A stretch of 64,000 bases of DNA from Bacteroidota bacterium (GCA_009773515.1 WSXX01000005.1:123256-187255); one strand, 5' to 3'. Shown: positions 18,180 to 27,421, numbered from the stretch's first letter. The notes: generated from the sequence alone by a model not told the origin. Numbers and translations are program-made.

Positions 18180-19369
18180 GCTATAACCTGAACGATATAA
18201 CCGGCCATCCGAATAAACTGGCCACACATTATTCCGCTTTTAATGTTGGTAAGCGATTGTTGTTAACCGGCCACTCACATCAGGCATGGCCCGATGTGGC
18301 AATGGAAGGCATTAAAAAATCATGGGAAGATGCCGCCCTGTTGGTGGATGAAAAATGGGGAAAAGCATTTGGGAAGGCACAGGAAGTCCGTGATGGCTTT
18401 TCAAGTTTGCTTGAAGATACAAATGGGTACATAGCCCTTGGAGCCAACACCCATGAACTGTTGATCCGTTTTCTTTCAGCGCTTGATTTGCGCAAACGTC
18501 CAGGAATTATCACCACCGATGGTGAGTTTCACACCATCCGGCGACAGATGTTGCGCTTATCGGAGGAAGGTATTGAGGTTGTGCGGGTTGCATCTTATCC
18601 TGTTGAAAATGTTGCAGATCAGATTATCTCACAGATCAACGACAAAACTGCCGCGGTGCTGGTTTCTTCTGTTTTCTTTGAAACAGGGCTGATAAATCCC
18701 GGACTTACCGCAATTACGGAGAAGTGTGCCATTCATGGAACGGAATTGGTTATTGACACTTACCACTCTTTGAATGTGGCTCCTTTTTCGGTGAGTAAAC
18801 TGAAATTGCAAAAAGCTTTCATCATTGGCGGAGGTTATAAATATTGCCAATTGGGTGAAGGAAATTGTTTTCTCCGGTTTCCCGATGACTTTGAAGGAAG
18901 GCCGGTTATTACAGGATGGTTCAGTGAGTTTAGTCTGCTTGGTGAAAAGAAAACCAGTCAGATAGCTTACGGCCAGCGCGAAGACCTTTTTGCAGGCTCC
19001 ACCTACGATCCTGTGAGCCATTACCGTGCTGCTGAAGTATTCCGCTTTTTCGGGGAGCATGAACTTACGCCGGAGTTTCTTCGCGAAGTCAGCCTGCATC
19101 AGGTGGAGTTACTGGCTGAATCGTTCCGGAAGCTTGATTTACCAGAAAAGATTATCAACCTTGACAAAGAAATCAAGCCTGATCAAAGGGCAGGATTTCT
19201 GGTTCTTCGTACCGAGAAAGCTTCAGAAATCAACGCCGAATTAGCCAAAGCTGGTGTATTGACCGATTACCGCGGCACTTCGCTGCGTTTTGGCCCTGCG
19301 CCATATTTATCTGACAAACAATTGACAGATGCTATGGGCATTCTAGGCGAAGTGGTGAAAAAATTATAA
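18176..19369 (+). CDS. kynU: Kynureninase-like PLP enzyme (aminotransferase class V fold)
   Basis: The 397-residue protein is a fold-type I PLP enzyme. The PLP lysine is probably Lys222 in GGGYKYCQLGEGN, and the upstream DTYHSLNVAPF stretch would supply the cofactor-binding Asp. Position next to tryptophan dioxygenase, with a four-base ATGA overlap, points to kynureninase, which cleaves kynurenine to anthranilate and alanine. A formamidase, needed between the two steps, is not encoded nearby. The frame is open upstream to 18029, but I chose the ATG at 18176 because earlier starts would lie inside the dioxygenase. Class V aminotransferase of another specificity remains possible. Confidence 0.85.
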   Translation: MSYNLNDITGHPNKLATHYSAFNVGKRLLLTGHSHQAWPDVAMEGIKKSWEDAALLVDEKWGKAFGKAQEVRDGFSSLLEDTNGYIALGANTHELLIRFLSALDLRKRPGIITTDGEFHTIRRQMLRLSEEGIEVVRVASYPVENVADQIISQINDKTAAVLVSSVFFETGLINPGLTAITEKCAIHGTELVIDTYHSLNVAPFSVSKLKLQKAFIIGGGYKYCQLGEGNCFLRFPDDFEGRPVITGWFSEFSLLGEKKTSQIAYGQREDLFAGSTYDPVSHYRAAEVFRFFGEHELTPEFLREVSLHQVELLAESFRKLDLPEKIINLDKEIKPDQRAGFLVLRTEKASEINAELAKAGVLTDYRGTSLRFGPAPYLSDKQLTDAMGILGEVVKKL

Positions 19370-19378
19370 TGGATTCAA

Positions 19379-20980
19379 TCAGAATCCTCTGCCGAACATT
19401 TCCCAGAATTTAACTTCCAACCCTGCCCAACGCTGCAGTGTTGCACCCGAAAAATCGCTGCTGTAATTTGTAAGCAATGTTTTTGCTTCGTCAACCTTTT
19501 TATCTTCGAGAAGTTTTTTGGCTTTCAGCTCAAGGGCGGGCATTTCGAGTCGTGCTTTTTCTTCGAAACTCAACACATTCTCAAGCATTATTTTTTTTGT
19601 TTTTCCCCAGCTTACTGTGGCAAGTTTATTGGCTTTGCGATATCCCCACAAAGCGGCATCTTCGCGGTAAGATTTTTGCCCGCAAACTTCCCATTTTAAA
19701 GGCACCATAGTAATTCCGGCATAAATAGGAACACGCGGGCTTTCGCCCGGGTTGTCAAATGAAAACCATGAAATGGCGCCAATTTCGTTTGGCAACCAAC
19801 CGCGCAGCTGTGTGATGTGAGAATAAGAACACCACGCCACAGAAACAGTACGCTGAAAATCAATAGTTCCGGGAGCGATATAATTTAAGGTATTGCGCAT
19901 ATCGGTTGTAAGCCATGGATTTGCAACAGGACTTATGATGGTATCCTGACCAATTTCTTTCTTGTTTTTGTCGAAATTCTTCTTAATCATTTTAACGCGC
20001 TGTGTCATGTCATATGCACTTCCTTCGTATGTTGCGCGGTAAAGTTCATTTAGCATTTCAACACTTATTTTCTGTTCAGGTTTAACCGAAAAAGGAAGTT
20101 CATCCATGTCCATACTCAGGTTGAGTGAAGGAGCCAGGGCATTCAGCACAAAAAATTCCCTGATTTTAAAAGGTTTCTCTGCTTTGGCATATGCTTTCCA
20201 GAATTTAAATGGTTCCACACCATCCCACAATCCAAATTCAAGGGCAACCTCTTTAACATTGGCGCTGGCCATAAAAAAGTCGGGTTTATTGAGATCAATG
20301 ATTCCGATGCGGGCAATATTTGCAGAAATTCCAACATGATCATCAGGAATGCGCTGAGCAGCCCAAACACCACCTATTCGATTCTTTCCTTCACCAAGAA
20401 TTTCCATTTGCCACACTTCACGGGTATCGGCAATGGTGATACACTCACCCAAATCGCCATAACCATATTCCTTAATCAGATCACCAATAAGTTTGATGGC
20501 ATCGCGGGCATTATCGCAGCGTTGCAGGGCAACACGCTGAAGTTCCTCAATTAGAAACATTCCGTTTTTATTTACCAGCGTATCCGGACCCACAAAAGTT
20601 GTTTCGCCCATTGCGAGTTGTTTCTCATTGAGCGACGGATAAGCGGTGTTCAGGTAAGCATAAGTATATTTTACCTGCGGAATGCGGCCTGCAACGGTGA
20701 CTTTGCGCATATCGTCGGGTGTTTCGGTATGAAGGGTCCCTTTATATACGATATGACTTGCTGTATCGGCATGTTCGGCAGCTTTTTCCATACGAAGCCA
20801 GGTGCGGTAGTTGCCATCGCAGGTGTGCGCAGTAATTACGGAGCCATCGACCGTTGCATTTTTACCAACCATAATGCTGGTGCAGCTTTCGCCAAAGTAA
20901 GGATCACCGGGTAAAACCTGAGCAAATGCTGAGATTTGAATTAAAATAAGGCAAACTGAAAGAAGTAATCTGAATTTCAT
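19379..20980 (-). CDS. Secreted C69-family dipeptidase
   Basis: The 533-residue protein has a signal peptide (MKFRLLLSVCLILIQISAFAQ), so it acts in the periplasm or outside. Family C69 (PepD-like) enzymes are N-terminal nucleophile hydrolases that cut dipeptides. The nucleophile here would be Cys in GESCTSIMVGKNATVDGS shortly after the signal peptide. The following SVITAHTCDGN and later ADTREVWQMEILG match the family. The open frame extends to 21064, but the extra 28 residues have no signal features, so I chose the ATG at 20980. The gene converges on the kynureninase-like gene with 9 bp between them. Confidence 0.88.
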   Translation of the reverse strand: MKFRLLLSVCLILIQISAFAQVLPGDPYFGESCTSIMVGKNATVDGSVITAHTCDGNYRTWLRMEKAAEHADTASHIVYKGTLHTETPDDMRKVTVAGRIPQVKYTYAYLNTAYPSLNEKQLAMGETTFVGPDTLVNKNGMFLIEELQRVALQRCDNARDAIKLIGDLIKEYGYGDLGECITIADTREVWQMEILGEGKNRIGGVWAAQRIPDDHVGISANIARIGIIDLNKPDFFMASANVKEVALEFGLWDGVEPFKFWKAYAKAEKPFKIREFFVLNALAPSLNLSMDMDELPFSVKPEQKISVEMLNELYRATYEGSAYDMTQRVKMIKKNFDKNKKEIGQDTIISPVANPWLTTDMRNTLNYIAPGTIDFQRTVSVAWCSYSHITQLRGWLPNEIGAISWFSFDNPGESPRVPIYAGITMVPLKWEVCGQKSYREDAALWGYRKANKLATVSWGKTKKIMLENVLSFEEKARLEMPALELKAKKLLEDKKVDEAKTLLTNYSSDFSGATLQRWAGLEVKFWEMFGRGF

Positions 20981-21072
20981 GGGAGTGAAGATGAGATAAT
21001 TTTTGCGGTAAATGTAGAAAGATTTTGGGAAATTATCCCTCAAAAGCAAACCAGGCAAAAGCATTGCAATTT

Positions 21073-21189
21073 ATAAGAAGGTAAGGGTAATTTTTTCATT
21101 TTTCTGTCGGAAAGTCAGGGTAATTATTGGCATAATCTGTCGGAAAGTCAGGGTAATTTTACATGAATTCCGTCGGAAAGTCAGGGTAA
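21073..21189 (+). repeat. 33-bp periodic direct repeat array (three copies plus one degenerate)
   Basis: The 18-mer GTCGGAAAGTCAGGGTAA occurs at 21106, 21139 and 21172, exactly 33 bp apart, with 15-base AT-rich spacers of different sequence. A degenerate copy with 13 of 18 matches sits in phase at 21073. The array lies in the gap between the divergent dipeptidase and methyltransferase genes. Its last copy ends 46 bp before the -7 element at 21236. Confidence 0.92.
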
Positions 21190-21235
21190 CCAAATGATCA
21201 TCCCGTTTCATGGCTTCACATCGGAGAATAGTATA

Positions 21236-21243
21236 TACCTTTG
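21236..21243 (+). promoter_or_regulatory. Bacteroidota -7 element for the methyltransferase gene
   Basis: TACCTTTG matches TAnnTTTG exactly, 20 bp before the ATG at 21264 and downstream of the 33-bp repeat array. Confidence 0.65.
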
Positions 21244-21263
21244 CTCTAAATTAACTCCATCCC

Positions 21264-22439
21264 ATGACGGCAAACGAAAACATCAATACGCTGCTTTTAA
21301 AACTTACCGAAAGTTTTGATTCTTCAACGCTTATAAAACTCACACTCAGCAATAAACGAAACAAAACCGGTGAAGTAAATAATGTTTTTATCAAACCTGT
21401 AGTGATAAAAGGGCAGGCAATGCTTTCGTTTGTTTTCAGGTATGCTACAAAGGATATGACAAAAAACTTTGGGATTGAAGAAGCAAAAGAGCAGATTGAA
21501 GACCATTTGAAAGAGCATTTTTTTAATGCTGATCTGTTTACATCTAAGGCAGATTATGCATTGCTCAGCAACAAAAAGGGCAACAGCAAACTGCTGAAGA
21601 AAGCAGCCACTTCCACTGAATTGCCTTTGTACCGTCATGACAATATTAAAAAACGCTTGATAAATCCCGAAAACAACATCTATCTGCGTGAACTTGGCGT
21701 GATAACCGCTGAATGGAAGGTAAGATCAGATATGCAGGACAAGTTCAAACAGATTAATCATTATGTTGAATTGGTAGATGATGTCCTGAAAACAGCCAGA
21801 CTCCCTGAGAATTTTCTGATTGCCGATATGGGTTCAGGAAAAGGATACCTCACTTTCGCGCTGTATGACCATCTGAAAAACACCACTCCCCTGCCCTTCC
21901 GTATGATTGGTGTGGAGCTCAGGCCGGCATTGGTCAACAGCTGTAATGAGATTGCCGCTGCATCAGGATTTGAATCATTGAGTTTTGTTCCCGGGTCAAT
22001 TGAAGAAGCAGCAATGCCAGAAATCAATGTGCTGATTGCCCTTCATGCCTGCGATACAGCCACCGACGAAGCCATTTACCGCGGAATATCAGCCAAGGCA
22101 GAAGTAATTATGGTGGCACCTTGCTGTCACAAACAAATCCGGAAACAGATAAATCCTGAGAATGTACTTGGTGAAATCACCCGCCACGGCATTTTTGAAG
22201 AACGTCAGTCAGAAACGGTTACAGATACAATCAGGGCATTGATTCTAGAAGCATATAGTTACAAAACCAGTGTAATTGAGTTTATTGCAACCGAACATAC
22301 GCCCAAAAATGTAATGATAACCGCTGTCAGAAAAACAGATAACTCCGTTGCTGATCCATTGGTTTTAAAAAGAATTGAAGCTTTAAAAACCATGTTTGGA
22401 ATTGAGTTTCATCACCTTGAGAAACTATTGGGCATTTAG
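21264..22439 (+). CDS. Class I SAM-dependent methyltransferase (METTL25/GSTCD-like)
   Basis: The 391-residue cytoplasmic protein has an N-terminal ~170-residue domain without known motif. A Rossmann methyltransferase domain follows: motif I ADMGSGKGYLTFAL near residue 190, acidic motif II in MIGVELRPAL, and later ALHACDTATDEAI and VAPCCHKQIRKQI. The LHACD and PCCHK signatures resemble the Methyltransf_32 family that includes eukaryotic METTL25 and GSTCD. The substrate is unknown; RNA is a guess from the relatives. The gene is monocistronic, with its own promoter and a strong terminator. Confidence 0.87.
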   Translation: MTANENINTLLLKLTESFDSSTLIKLTLSNKRNKTGEVNNVFIKPVVIKGQAMLSFVFRYATKDMTKNFGIEEAKEQIEDHLKEHFFNADLFTSKADYALLSNKKGNSKLLKKAATSTELPLYRHDNIKKRLINPENNIYLRELGVITAEWKVRSDMQDKFKQINHYVELVDDVLKTARLPENFLIADMGSGKGYLTFALYDHLKNTTPLPFRMIGVELRPALVNSCNEIAAASGFESLSFVPGSIEEAAMPEINVLIALHACDTATDEAIYRGISAKAEVIMVAPCCHKQIRKQINPENVLGEITRHGIFEERQSETVTDTIRALILEAYSYKTSVIEFIATEHTPKNVMITAVRKTDNSVADPLVLKRIEALKTMFGIEFHHLEKLLGI

Positions 22440-22460
22440 CAAGTGGATAATAGGTATAAA

Positions 22461-22493
22461 TAGAAAAAGCGGGAGAATCTCCCGCTTTTTCTA
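22461..22493. terminator. Bidirectional intrinsic terminator
   Basis: Perfect 15-base arms (22461-22475 and 22479-22493) around the loop AAT form a GC-rich stem flanked by A and T runs. It serves both the methyltransferase on the plus strand and the convergent T9SS protein gene on the minus strand. Confidence 0.9.
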
Positions 22494-22518
22494 TTTAAAA
22501 GTAAATGACAAAGGCCAA

Positions 22519-24435
22519 TTACTTAACAATCATTTTCTTTGTAACTCTTTCGTTTCCAGCGGTAACAACATAACTGTAAACACCTGATTTCAGTGATGAT
22601 GCGTTGATGCTGAGGATGTGTGATCCGGCACCAAGACGGCGCTCAGCTACTTCAAGAACATTCTGTCCCAGAAGATTGTAAACTTTCAGGCTTACACCTG
22701 CAGGTGATGAAAGCGAAACAACAACTTCCGATGAACCATTGAACGGATTGGGATAGTTTTGTGAAACCAGCAATCTGCCAGCTGGCACTTCGGTATCGTT
22801 GCTTCCTAAAAGAATAAAGTCAGATTCATCGAAATAAACACCTGACAAATACTGGTGAGTTAATGGATTATCCTGAGTTGCTCCTGGAACTGAAGTAGAA
22901 ACCGGAATGTGATATTTCGATCCGTTCTGAATAACCATATCAGAAACATGCAACCAGAAGTTCTCACCCCAGTATTCTGAAAGTTCAGTAACATTCACAG
23001 GCAAAGTATAGAGGTTACTGGTAACATCGTAACCCCAGGTAAATACATCAGGCTGCTGATTGGTTTCAAAATTAATGCCCCATGAAGCAGGATCTGTATC
23101 ACCCCAGGTAACAAAAACTTTTGATCCATCTGAAGTGCGGCTCATCTGAATGCGCTGATCCCATCCCATTCCAAATGGATTGGTATCGTCAACAACTTCG
23201 GTTCTAACTGAGTCAACAAAAATGGCATTCCATGTACCGTCTCCATTCATAAAAACATCAAAAATCAACACTGGCTCTTCGGTGTAAAAATAGCTGAGAG
23301 AGTCAGGATGAACTGAATTTGTACTTCTTACAATTCCTGCAATGTGAAGGTTTCCATGGATATCAACAGTAGCACCGTTGTTGCGATTACCACCTACCCA
23401 TTTATTGTACCAACGTGGAACAACAAGATCGAGATCGGCACGGGTAGGGTAAAGATTTTCTTTAAAAGTGTTGATTTCTGAAAAATTGAAAGGTTCAGTT
23501 TTTTCCCATGTTTCGCCATTATCGGTAGTTTTATACACAACAGGCCATTCCAGACCGTATGGGCTATAATCAGGATCAGCATCTACTGCAGTTCCAAGAA
23601 GGTAACCAACAGAACCATCAGGTGAAAAAACCAGACTGCTGGCATCAATGCGTCCATCTTCAAGCAAAGCAGGCTGAACCTGTACGATTGGTTCCCAGTC
23701 AAACTGGCTGGTTTCAGCATTAAAAGCACCGTTCAAAACTTCCCAGCCAGCGCTTAAATAGCTGGCCGATGTTCCGTTCAAACGTTGTGATGCCACATGT
23801 GCATGACCATTTTTAGTTACGTTCAAACCAATATTTAAATGGTTGATGTAAATATTTGGCTCGTTGTTCTGATAGGTGAGGTTCTTGTTCTGTCCATCAA
23901 GTTTTACACTGCCGAAGAACTGTCCTTTCCATCCCGCTGCATCGGTAAAAGGGCCTGAAACAATTGCAACCATGTTTGCAGGATTGGTATTGCCTGCCGG
24001 ATTATAAACTACGGTGCTGGGATACCTGAAATTAAATCCAGTTTCAGGAGTGATTACATAGTTTGACCATGTTGCACTTTCATTGGCGCCCCATGCAACC
24101 TTAATGTCGTTTCCTGTTGCACCAAGCGGTCCACCGGCACGGTTACCGAAGAAAACCATTCCAGCTTCAGGTTGTGCAGAAACAACGCGCTGCTCATAGC
24201 TGAAAATTCCGAAAACGTTTGATGAAGATGCAATGTTGGTTTTGAGCAAATCACCGCTCCTGTTGTAGATTTCACCACCGGTGTAGGTACTCTGAACGGC
24301 GGTTTCATTGGTGTGATTGATTCCCTGGTCAATCGGGCGCACTTCTGCTTTCCTGATGTTTGAAAGGTTGCGTTGTTGGGCACCGGCCAAAAGACCAACG
24401 CTCAGCGCGAGGCTGAGTAGTAAGGTTTTTTTCAT
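22519..24435 (-). CDS. Secreted T9SS-dependent surface protein
   Basis: The 638-residue protein has a signal peptide (MKKTLLLSLALSVGLLAGAQQ) and a C-terminal type A T9SS sorting domain. The latter is recognised by QNYPNPFNGSSEVVVSLS near residue 555 and the closing SGVYSYVVTAGNERVTKKMIVK region. The middle contains short Asp-box-like motifs (TTDNGETWEKTEPF) as in sialidase-type beta-propellers, but no catalytic set that I can identify. It is therefore exported across the outer membrane and probably attached to the surface or released; its function is unknown. The gene is monocistronic with a promoter at 24498. Confidence 0.88.
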   Translation of the reverse strand: MKKTLLLSLALSVGLLAGAQQRNLSNIRKAEVRPIDQGINHTNETAVQSTYTGGEIYNRSGDLLKTNIASSSNVFGIFSYEQRVVSAQPEAGMVFFGNRAGGPLGATGNDIKVAWGANESATWSNYVITPETGFNFRYPSTVVYNPAGNTNPANMVAIVSGPFTDAAGWKGQFFGSVKLDGQNKNLTYQNNEPNIYINHLNIGLNVTKNGHAHVASQRLNGTSASYLSAGWEVLNGAFNAETSQFDWEPIVQVQPALLEDGRIDASSLVFSPDGSVGYLLGTAVDADPDYSPYGLEWPVVYKTTDNGETWEKTEPFNFSEINTFKENLYPTRADLDLVVPRWYNKWVGGNRNNGATVDIHGNLHIAGIVRSTNSVHPDSLSYFYTEEPVLIFDVFMNGDGTWNAIFVDSVRTEVVDDTNPFGMGWDQRIQMSRTSDGSKVFVTWGDTDPASWGINFETNQQPDVFTWGYDVTSNLYTLPVNVTELSEYWGENFWLHVSDMVIQNGSKYHIPVSTSVPGATQDNPLTHQYLSGVYFDESDFILLGSNDTEVPAGRLLVSQNYPNPFNGSSEVVVSLSSPAGVSLKVYNLLGQNVLEVAERRLGAGSHILSINASSLKSGVYSYVVTAGNERVTKKMIVK

Positions 24436-24497
24436 TGGAGATTAGTTTAAATGAGTAAAAATGAGTAAAAAAGTGAGGTCAGTATGATCTCCGTTGA

Positions 24498-24505
24498 CAA
24501 AGGTA
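24498..24505 (-). promoter_or_regulatory. Bacteroidota -7 element for the T9SS protein gene
   Basis: On the minus strand the sequence reads TACCTTTG, an exact TAnnTTTG match, about 62 bp before the ATG at 24435. Confidence 0.6.
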
Positions 24506-24755
24506 GAAATTTCTTTCGTACCAGAAAATGAAAAATAAAAAAAAGAAGAATACGATAAACAAGGGTTTATTAAGCATGCCATGGCGTTTAAACAATATTC
24601 GCATTCTCCCGCAATAACATTCATTTAATATTATAATCAATTCAAAAACAGATATTCTAAATCTGTACGCTATTTGCCTTTGCTTCAAATACTTCCATCT
24701 TGATCAGAAACTTTCAAAATAAACAACAAATAATTTAAAATGGAAGAATTTATCT

Positions 24756-24763
24756 TATTTTTG
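24756..24763 (+). promoter_or_regulatory. Distal -7 element upstream of the glycyl radical gene
   Basis: TATTTTTG is an exact TAnnTTTG match 235 bp before the glycyl radical enzyme start. If used, it would produce a leader transcript containing the short frame at 24810-24887 and the hairpin at 24897-24938. Confidence 0.5.
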
Positions 24764-24809
24764 CAATTGATTGCTAACGGCATCATGGCTTAATTCCATT
24801 TTCGGATTT

Positions 24810-24887
24810 ATGGAAACACCCGTTTATATTCCTACCCTGACCAAAACATACAGACGCTTGTTCGAGTGCCTGATGTTCTATAATTAG
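24810..24887 (+). CDS. Possible 25-residue leader peptide
   Basis: A short open frame from ATG 24810 to TAG 24885 encodes METPVYIPTLTKTYRRLFEC followed by LMFYN. It begins 46 bp after the distal -7 element and ends nine bases before a ten-base inverted repeat. That layout resembles a leader-peptide attenuator ahead of the glycyl radical enzyme gene. There is no run of proline or another single amino acid codon, so coding is uncertain. Confidence 0.3.
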   Translation: METPVYIPTLTKTYRRLFECLMFYN

Positions 24888-24896
24888 ATAGTTCCA

Positions 24897-24938
24897 GCAG
24901 ATTTGCTTTTATTGATATTTATATCTGGGCAAATCTGC
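24897..24938 (+). promoter_or_regulatory. Inverted repeat in the leader of the glycyl radical gene
   Basis: The arms GCAGATTTGC (24897-24906) and GCAAATCTGC (24929-24938) are perfectly complementary with a 22-base loop. The downstream sequence is AGTGAAATTCTTTT, with a short T-run. It could be a terminator or attenuator on RNA, or an operator for a dimeric repressor just upstream of the proximal -7 element. Confidence 0.55.
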
Positions 24939-24975
24939 AGTGAAATTCTTTTCCTACCAATTCTCCGATATCTTT

Positions 24976-24983
24976 TATTTTTG
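24976..24983 (+). promoter_or_regulatory. Proximal -7 element of the glycyl radical gene
   Basis: TATTTTTG matches TAnnTTTG exactly, 14 bp before the ATG at 24998, implying a very short 5' leader. Confidence 0.55.
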
Positions 24984-24997
24984 AAATCAGGACTTCC

Positions 24998-27421
24998 ATG
25001 TTTGAAAAACCCGATAATCCATCCGGCATTGCTGAAAAGTCAGCACAACCCTTACCCGGCATGAATGAGCGCATTCAAAGACTCCGCAAACTAAGTGTTG
25101 AAACCGAACCATCACTTTCTATTGAGCGGGCATTGCACGAAACTGCCTTCTACAAAGAAAATTATGGCAAATACTCCATTCCTGTATTGCGGGCTTTGAA
25201 TTTCCTTGATCACTGCCAAAGAAAAACCATATACATCGGCAAAGATGAATTGATTGTGGGAGAACGTGGTCCAAAACCTAAAAGTGTTCCCACTTTTCCT
25301 GAATTGACCTGCCACAGTGTTGAAGATTTTCATGTATTGAATACGCGGGAAATGCAGCGTTATACCATCAGTCAGAACGATATTGACCTTTATGAAAAGG
25401 AAGTAATCCCCTACTGGCAAGGAAAAACTCAGCGCGAACGCATATTCAGCCATGTGCCCGATACATGGCGTGCGGCTTATGAGGCCGGCTTGTTTACTGA
25501 GTTTATGGAACAGCGTGCGCCCGGACATACTGCCCTTGACGGGAAAATCTACCACAAAGGCATGCTTGATTTCAAAAATGAGATTTTAGCCAACCTGTCA
25601 GCACTTGATTTCCTGAACGACCCGGAAGCAACTGATAAAGCTGAGCAATGGAAAGCAATGGCAATATCATGCGATGCAGTTGTAGTTTTTGCTGAACGTC
25701 ATGCTGAACTTGCTGAGAAGCTGGCTTCAGCAGAAAGTGATCCGAAAAGAGCTGCTGAATTGTTGAAAATCGCTGAAATTTGTCGTTGGGTTCCGGCGCA
25801 TGCACCACGAAATTATTGGGAAGCCATACAAATGTACTGGTTTGTCCATTTGGGAACCATTACCGAGCTGAATGGTTGGGATGCAATGAATCCTGGTCAT
25901 TTTGACCAGCACTTAACTCCTTTTTATGAAAAAGAAATTCAGTCAGGAACACTTACGCGTGAGGAAGCCAAAGAGCTGATTTCCTGTTTCTGGATTAAAG
26001 TGAACAACCATCCTGCACCACCAAAAGTGGGAATTACTGCAAGGGAAAGCGGCACCTACAATGATTTTACAAACATCAACATCGGCGGTTTAAAAAGTGA
26101 TGGCAGCGACGGAAGCAGCGAAGTTTCATACATTATGCTGGAAGTAGCCGAAGAATTGCACATTTTACAGCCGGGAAATTCGGTGCACATAAGTGCTAAA
26201 ACACCTGATAAATTCCTTCAGGCTGCAATACGAGTCATCAGACAGGGTCACGGTTTCCCATCGGTTTTTAATCCTGATATTTATATTCAGGAAATGCTTC
26301 GACAGGGAAAATCGCAACCTGATGCACAGGAAGGCGGATGCAGCGGTTGTATTGAAGTCGGGGCTTTCGGCAAAGAAGCTTATCTGCTTACCGGATACCT
26401 GAATTTGCCGAAGATTCTTGAAATCACACTCAACAACGGCATAGATCCGTTGAGCGGAAAAACGGCCGGAATACAAACCGGAGATCCGCTTGATTTCAAA
26501 ACTTATGAAGAACTTTATCATGCTTTTGTCAAACAACTCCAATATGTGGTTGACCTGAAAATGCGTGTCAGCAATTACATCGATCGCATGTTTGCGAAAT
26601 ATGCTCCGGCTCCATTTCTTTCGGTGGTAATAGATGATTGCATCAGCAACGGACGCGACTATTACGATGCCGGACCTCGATATAACACCAGTTACATTCA
26701 GTGTTGCGGACTTGGAACAATTACCGATAGTTTTTCGGCGCTTAAAAAACATGTTTTTGAGGACAGAACCTTCAGTATGGAGAGGGTCATCAAGGCATTG
26801 AAAATGAACTTTGAAGGCGAAGAAGTCCTGCGTCAGACCATCATCAACCGGACACCTTTTTTTGGCAATGACGATGATTTTGCAGACGATATTGCGACAA
26901 GAATTTACAATGATCTGTTTGAGACAATAGACGGCAAACCAAACATCAAGCCAGGCGGAAAATATCATTTTAACATGCTTTCCACTACCTGCCATGTTTA
27001 TTTCGGAAAAGTACTGGGTGCAACACCCAACGGACGCTTTTCGGGAAAATCTATTTCAGACGGAACCTCACCTTCACATGGAGCCGACACTCACGGGCCT
27101 TCTGCAGTGGTGAAATCACTTACGAAATTTGATCATGTAAAATCGGGCGGAACGCTTTTAAACCAGCGCTTTCTGCCGGGTCTTCTGCGCAAAGAGGAAG
27201 ACCTTAAAAAACTGGGTCATCTGATCCGCAGTTACTTTACGCTTGGCGGTCATCATATTCAGTTTAATGTAGTTGACACCGCTACTTTGCAGGCGGCTCA
27301 GGCCAATCCTGAAGATTACAGGGATTTGATGGTAAGAATGGCCGGTTACAGCGATTATTTTAACGATATGAACGCTGATCTTCAACAGGAAGTGATGGAA
27401 AGGACGGTAGGGAAGTTCTAA
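24998..27421 (+). CDS. hypD: Glycyl radical dehydratase, trans-4-hydroxy-L-proline dehydratase type
   Basis: HypD removes water from trans-4-hydroxy-L-proline to give pyrroline-5-carboxylate, which can be reduced to proline. The 807-residue protein has the PFL-like barrel. The thiyl-radical Cys451 and catalytic Glu453 lie in GGCSGCIEVGAFGKEAY, and the glycyl radical Gly783 in RMAGYSDYF near the C-terminus. The GCIE signature and the overall match to the clostridial HypD sequence as I remember it favour HypD over pyruvate formate-lyase, glycerol or choline enzymes. An extra Cys448 replaces Thr. The radical is destroyed by oxygen. The activase follows at 27603. Specificity is inferred, not proven. 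Confidence 0.87.
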   Translation: MFEKPDNPSGIAEKSAQPLPGMNERIQRLRKLSVETEPSLSIERALHETAFYKENYGKYSIPVLRALNFLDHCQRKTIYIGKDELIVGERGPKPKSVPTFPELTCHSVEDFHVLNTREMQRYTISQNDIDLYEKEVIPYWQGKTQRERIFSHVPDTWRAAYEAGLFTEFMEQRAPGHTALDGKIYHKGMLDFKNEILANLSALDFLNDPEATDKAEQWKAMAISCDAVVVFAERHAELAEKLASAESDPKRAAELLKIAEICRWVPAHAPRNYWEAIQMYWFVHLGTITELNGWDAMNPGHFDQHLTPFYEKEIQSGTLTREEAKELISCFWIKVNNHPAPPKVGITARESGTYNDFTNINIGGLKSDGSDGSSEVSYIMLEVAEELHILQPGNSVHISAKTPDKFLQAAIRVIRQGHGFPSVFNPDIYIQEMLRQGKSQPDAQEGGCSGCIEVGAFGKEAYLLTGYLNLPKILEITLNNGIDPLSGKTAGIQTGDPLDFKTYEELYHAFVKQLQYVVDLKMRVSNYIDRMFAKYAPAPFLSVVIDDCISNGRDYYDAGPRYNTSYIQCCGLGTITDSFSALKKHVFEDRTFSMERVIKALKMNFEGEEVLRQTIINRTPFFGNDDDFADDIATRIYNDLFETIDGKPNIKPGGKYHFNMLSTTCHVYFGKVLGATPNGRFSGKSISDGTSPSHGADTHGPSAVVKSLTKFDHVKSGGTLLNQRFLPGLLRKEEDLKKLGHLIRSYFTLGGHHIQFNVVDTATLQAAQANPEDYRDLMVRMAGYSDYFNDMNADLQQEVMERTVGKF

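Noticed and set aside
21073..21189. CRISPR array
   Set aside because: Repeats of 18 bp with 15-bp spacers are far too short, there are only three good copies and no cas genes.
26165..26995. 276-codon open frame opposite the glycyl radical enzyme gene
   Set aside because: It is antisense to a strongly conserved coding region and has no recognisable domain.
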